Of a stretch of 8,124 nt of DNA, positions 6,184 through 8,124 are shown in pieces. Position 1 is the first letter of the stretch, and every line of letters begins with the position of its first letter. The notes below the pieces were generated by a model. That model did no database searches and was not told the origin of the DNA. It saw only the letters and a list, made by a program, of their open reading frames with translations. The stretch spans positions 1 through 8,124 of the forward strand of contig JALSRY010000652.1 of the NCBI GenBank assembly GCA_026984555.1. Reading direction: 5' to 3'. The translations under genes and the position numbers were made by a program. The stretch comes from Phycisphaerae bacterium (lineage in GTDB: Bacteria; Planctomycetota; Phycisphaerae; UBA1845; Fen-1342).

Positions 6184-7172
6184 AGGCAAGATGGGCGATC
6201 GAGTTCGTCGGGACCGGTTCGTATGCGCCCGAACAGAGAGTGCCCAACGATCATTTCACCAGCTACCTGGACACTTCCGACGAATGGATCGTACAGCGCA
6301 CGGGCATTCGGGAACGACGGATCGTAGCGCCTGACCAATCGACGCTCGCGCTTTCGGAAGCCGCCAGCCATGCCGCCCTCGCCGAAGCCGGACTGACTCC
6401 CGAAGACATCGACCTCATCATCCACGCGACGGCCACCCCGGAACACCCGCTGCCTTCGACCGCTTGTGAGCTTCAGGCGACGCTGGGGTGCCGGTGGATT
6501 CCCGCGTTCGATATCGCGGCGGCCTGCTCGGGGTACGTCTACGCGCTGATCAACGCGGCCCAGTTCATCCAGTGCGGCATGGCCCGGACGGTGTTGCTGT
6601 TGGGCTCGGAATCGCTCACGCGCATCACGGACATGGAAGATCGTGGGACGGCGATTCTCTTCGGCGATGGCGCGGGAGCGGCGATCGTGCGGCCCAGCAC
6701 CGACCCCGAGCGTGGCATTCTCGCGGCGCGGTGGGGAGCCGACGGCAGCCGGGCCAAAGCCGTGTATGTGCCCGCGGGCGGCTCGGCCGAGCCGTCGTCG
6801 ATCCGCACGGTCAACGAGCGCCTGCATTACATGAAGATGCAGGGGCGGGCGATCTACAAGTTCGCCGTCACGATGATGCACTCGCTGGTGGCCGAAACGC
6901 TCGACGACGCCGGCGTGAAACTCGACGAGCTGGCCCTGCTGATCCCGCACCAGTCCAATCTACGCATCATCGAATCGGCGGCCCAGCGGCTGGGGCTGGG
7001 GATGGACCGCGTCGCCGTCAACATCGATCGTTACGGCAACACCTCGGCGGCCTCGATCGGCTTGGCGCTGGACGAGGCCCGCAAAGAGGGAAGGGTAAAG
7101 CCGGGTGACCTGGTCATGCTCGTGGCGTTCGGCGCGGGCCTGACGTGGGCATCGGCGCTGATTCGACTGTAA
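6180..7172 (+). CDS. fabH: Beta-ketoacyl-ACP synthase III (FabH)
   Basis: FabH starts type II fatty acid synthesis by condensing an acyl-CoA primer, usually acetyl-CoA or a branched acyl-CoA, with malonyl-ACP. The 330 residues carry the full Cys-His-Asn triad: C116 in AAACSG, H257 in PHQSN and N287 in YGNTSA. W36 and R155, which align with the CoA-contacting Trp32 and Arg151 of the E. coli enzyme, and the FGDGAGA loop (161-167) are also kept. I chose the ATG at 6180 although the frame is open 192 bases further upstream, because that extension is a shadow of plsX. The protein N-terminus matches the family here, GAGG (6169-6172) lies seven bases before it, and it overlaps the plsX stop as ATGA. 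Primer preference cannot be read from the sequence alone. Confidence 0.96.
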   Translation: MKARWAIEFVGTGSYAPEQRVPNDHFTSYLDTSDEWIVQRTGIRERRIVAPDQSTLALSEAASHAALAEAGLTPEDIDLIIHATATPEHPLPSTACELQATLGCRWIPAFDIAAACSGYVYALINAAQFIQCGMARTVLLLGSESLTRITDMEDRGTAILFGDGAGAAIVRPSTDPERGILAARWGADGSRAKAVYVPAGGSAEPSSIRTVNERLHYMKMQGRAIYKFAVTMMHSLVAETLDDAGVKLDELALLIPHQSNLRIIESAAQRLGLGMDRVAVNIDRYGNTSAASIGLALDEARKEGRVKPGDLVMLVAFGAGLTWASALIRL

Positions 7173-7214
7173 CCGCCGCACGCCTCCCGCCGGGCCGGTC
7201 GTGCGAACCCAAAC

Positions 7215-7219
7215 GAGGA
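7215..7219 (+). promoter_or_regulatory. Ribosome binding site deciding the GTG start of fabD
   Basis: GAGGA lies seven bases before the GTG at 7227. The protein then reads directly into the family N-terminal motif PGQGAQ. No ATG lies nearer to the ribosome site in this frame; the first in-frame ATG falls inside the conserved motif region. Confidence 0.7.
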
Positions 7220-7226
7220 ACCTGTC

Positions 7227-8124
7227 GTGTCTACGAATGCCGCGGTATTTCCCGGTCAGGGTGCTCAACTGGTCGGCATGGGCCAGGATGTGGCCGAACG
7301 GTACGCCGTCGCGGCCGACACGTTCGCCCGTGCTGACGAGGTGCTGGGCGTCGGCATTTCCCGGTTGTGTTTCGAGGGACCGGCCGAAACGCTCAACGCC
7401 ACCGATATCCAGCAGCCGGCGATTTTCACCACCAGTGTTGCCCTGTTTCGGGCGGCGGTCGATGCCAAAGTGATCTCGCCCGACGGCTTCCGCGCCATGG
7501 GAGGGCTGAGCCTCGGCGAATACACCGCGCTGCACCTGGCGGGGGCGGTGGCGTTCGACGATGCCCTCCGGCTCGTGCAGACCCGCGGTCGGTTGATGCA
7601 GGAGTGTTGCGAAAAGTACCCCGGCGGGATGGTGTCGCTCATGGGGCTCGACGAAACGCAGGCGCTGACGCTGTGCGAGCGCGTCGCCGGCGCCGGCCGC
7701 GTACGCCCCGCGAACTTCAACTGTCCCGGCCAGATCGTAATCTCGGGAGACAAGGCCGCGTGCGAAGCGGCGGTCAAGATCGCCGAGGAACTCGGCGGAA
7801 AGGCTGTTCCGCTCCAGGTTGCCGGGGCGTTTCACAGCGACCTGATGCGCGATGCGGCGGAGGGGCTGCGGCCGATGCTCGAACAAACCGAGTTTCGCCG
7901 GCCCCGCGTTCCGGTCACGGCCAATGTCGACGCGAGCTATCACGGCCAGCCGGACGAGGTGCGTGAAAAACTCTACCGGCAGGTGTTCAACCCGGTGCGC
8001 TGGCAGGCCTGCGTCGAGCGGATGATGGCCGACGGCTGCGACCTGTTCTGGGAAATCGGCCCCAACCGCGTGCTCACCGGGCTGATGCGCAAGATCAATC
8101 GGAAGACCAAGACGATCAATCTCT
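7227..8124 (+). CDS. fabD: Malonyl-CoA:ACP transacylase FabD (3' partial)
   Basis: FabD moves the malonyl group from CoA to ACP, supplying extender units to FabH and later condensing enzymes. The gene starts with GTG and stays open to the window edge, giving 299 codons; the family is usually about 310 residues, so only the last few are missing. Motifs run in order: FPGQGAQ (8-14), the nucleophile elbow GLSLGEY (93-99) with S95, R120 in QTRGRLMQ, which aligns with the malonyl-binding arginine, NCPGQIVISG (165-174), catalytic H203 in GAFHS, and the late EIGPN (276-280). The elbow has Leu at position 94 where E. coli and most FabD proteins have His (GHSLGE). Serine and the catalytic His are intact, so activity is expected. 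It follows fabH by 54 bases in the same operon. fabG, acpP and fabF would be expected downstream. Confidence 0.95.
   Translation, partial: MSTNAAVFPGQGAQLVGMGQDVAERYAVAADTFARADEVLGVGISRLCFEGPAETLNATDIQQPAIFTTSVALFRAAVDAKVISPDGFRAMGGLSLGEYTALHLAGAVAFDDALRLVQTRGRLMQECCEKYPGGMVSLMGLDETQALTLCERVAGAGRVRPANFNCPGQIVISGDKAACEAAVKIAEELGGKAVPLQVAGAFHSDLMRDAAEGLRPMLEQTEFRRPRVPVTANVDASYHGQPDEVREKLYRQVFNPVRWQACVERMMADGCDLFWEIGPNRVLTGLMRKINRKTKTINL

Noticed and set aside
5122..6189. Minus-strand open frame of 355 codons across plsX
   Set aside because: It is a shadow of a clear plsX with every family motif. The Asp/Arg/Ala-rich translation shows no domain.
7177..7205. Hairpin CGCACG/CGTGCG between fabH and fabD as a terminator
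   Set aside because: The stem is only six pairs with a 17-base loop and no T-tract, and it lies inside an operon of closely related functions; at most a weak attenuator.
1..8124. CRISPR arrays, tRNA genes, insertion sequences, phage or defence genes
   Set aside because: No regular direct repeats, cloverleaf, transposase or integrase motifs were seen; every long coding stretch is assigned to the six genes described.

Overview
The window is GC-rich and densely coding and looks like chromosome of a planctomycete, probably in or near Phycisphaerae. The main clue is the first protein, which joins an Asp/Asn-rich calcium repeat (DGNGVPDECE) to a complete dockerin pair at its C-terminus, an arrangement familiar in secreted planctomycetal proteins. 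The order rpmF-plsX-fabH-fabD and a FabD with GLSLGE in place of GHSLGE agree with this. The assignment is inference from protein features; no marker gene is present.

Layout. (1) Positions 2-1630, plus strand: the 3' part of a gene for a large exported protein with a TIM-barrel-like hydrolase domain, a beta-sandwich and a dockerin. Its start lies outside the window. (2) Positions 1631-1726: a short convergent gap filled by an imperfect inverted repeat that could end transcription from both sides. (3) Positions 1727-4536, minus strand: a two-gene operon. A PLP-dependent enzyme of the Cys/Met (trans-sulfuration) family, closest in motifs to methionine gamma-lyase, is joined by an ATGA overlap to an exported pentaheme cytochrome c. 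(4) Positions 4537-4984: a 448-base divergent intergenic region with hairpins, a good sigma70-type promoter with a perfect 13-base dyad in its spacer, and a leader of about 100 bases. (5) Positions 4985-8124, plus strand: rpmF (ribosomal protein L32), plsX, fabH and fabD. fabD runs off the right edge.

How the genes work together. The right half is the conserved link between ribosome production and lipid supply. FabD loads malonyl units onto ACP, FabH makes the first condensation, and PlsX converts long acyl-ACP to acyl-phosphate for phospholipid synthesis. plsX and fabH share an ATGA overlap. The minus-strand operon is less usual: a cytosolic enzyme likely to release a thiol or sulfide, ammonia and a 2-oxoacid is translationally coupled to a periplasmic multiheme electron carrier, which suggests a sulfur-amino-acid breakdown and redox unit. 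This pairing is the best candidate for something undescribed; the rest is ordinary core genome with a few sequence-level oddities.
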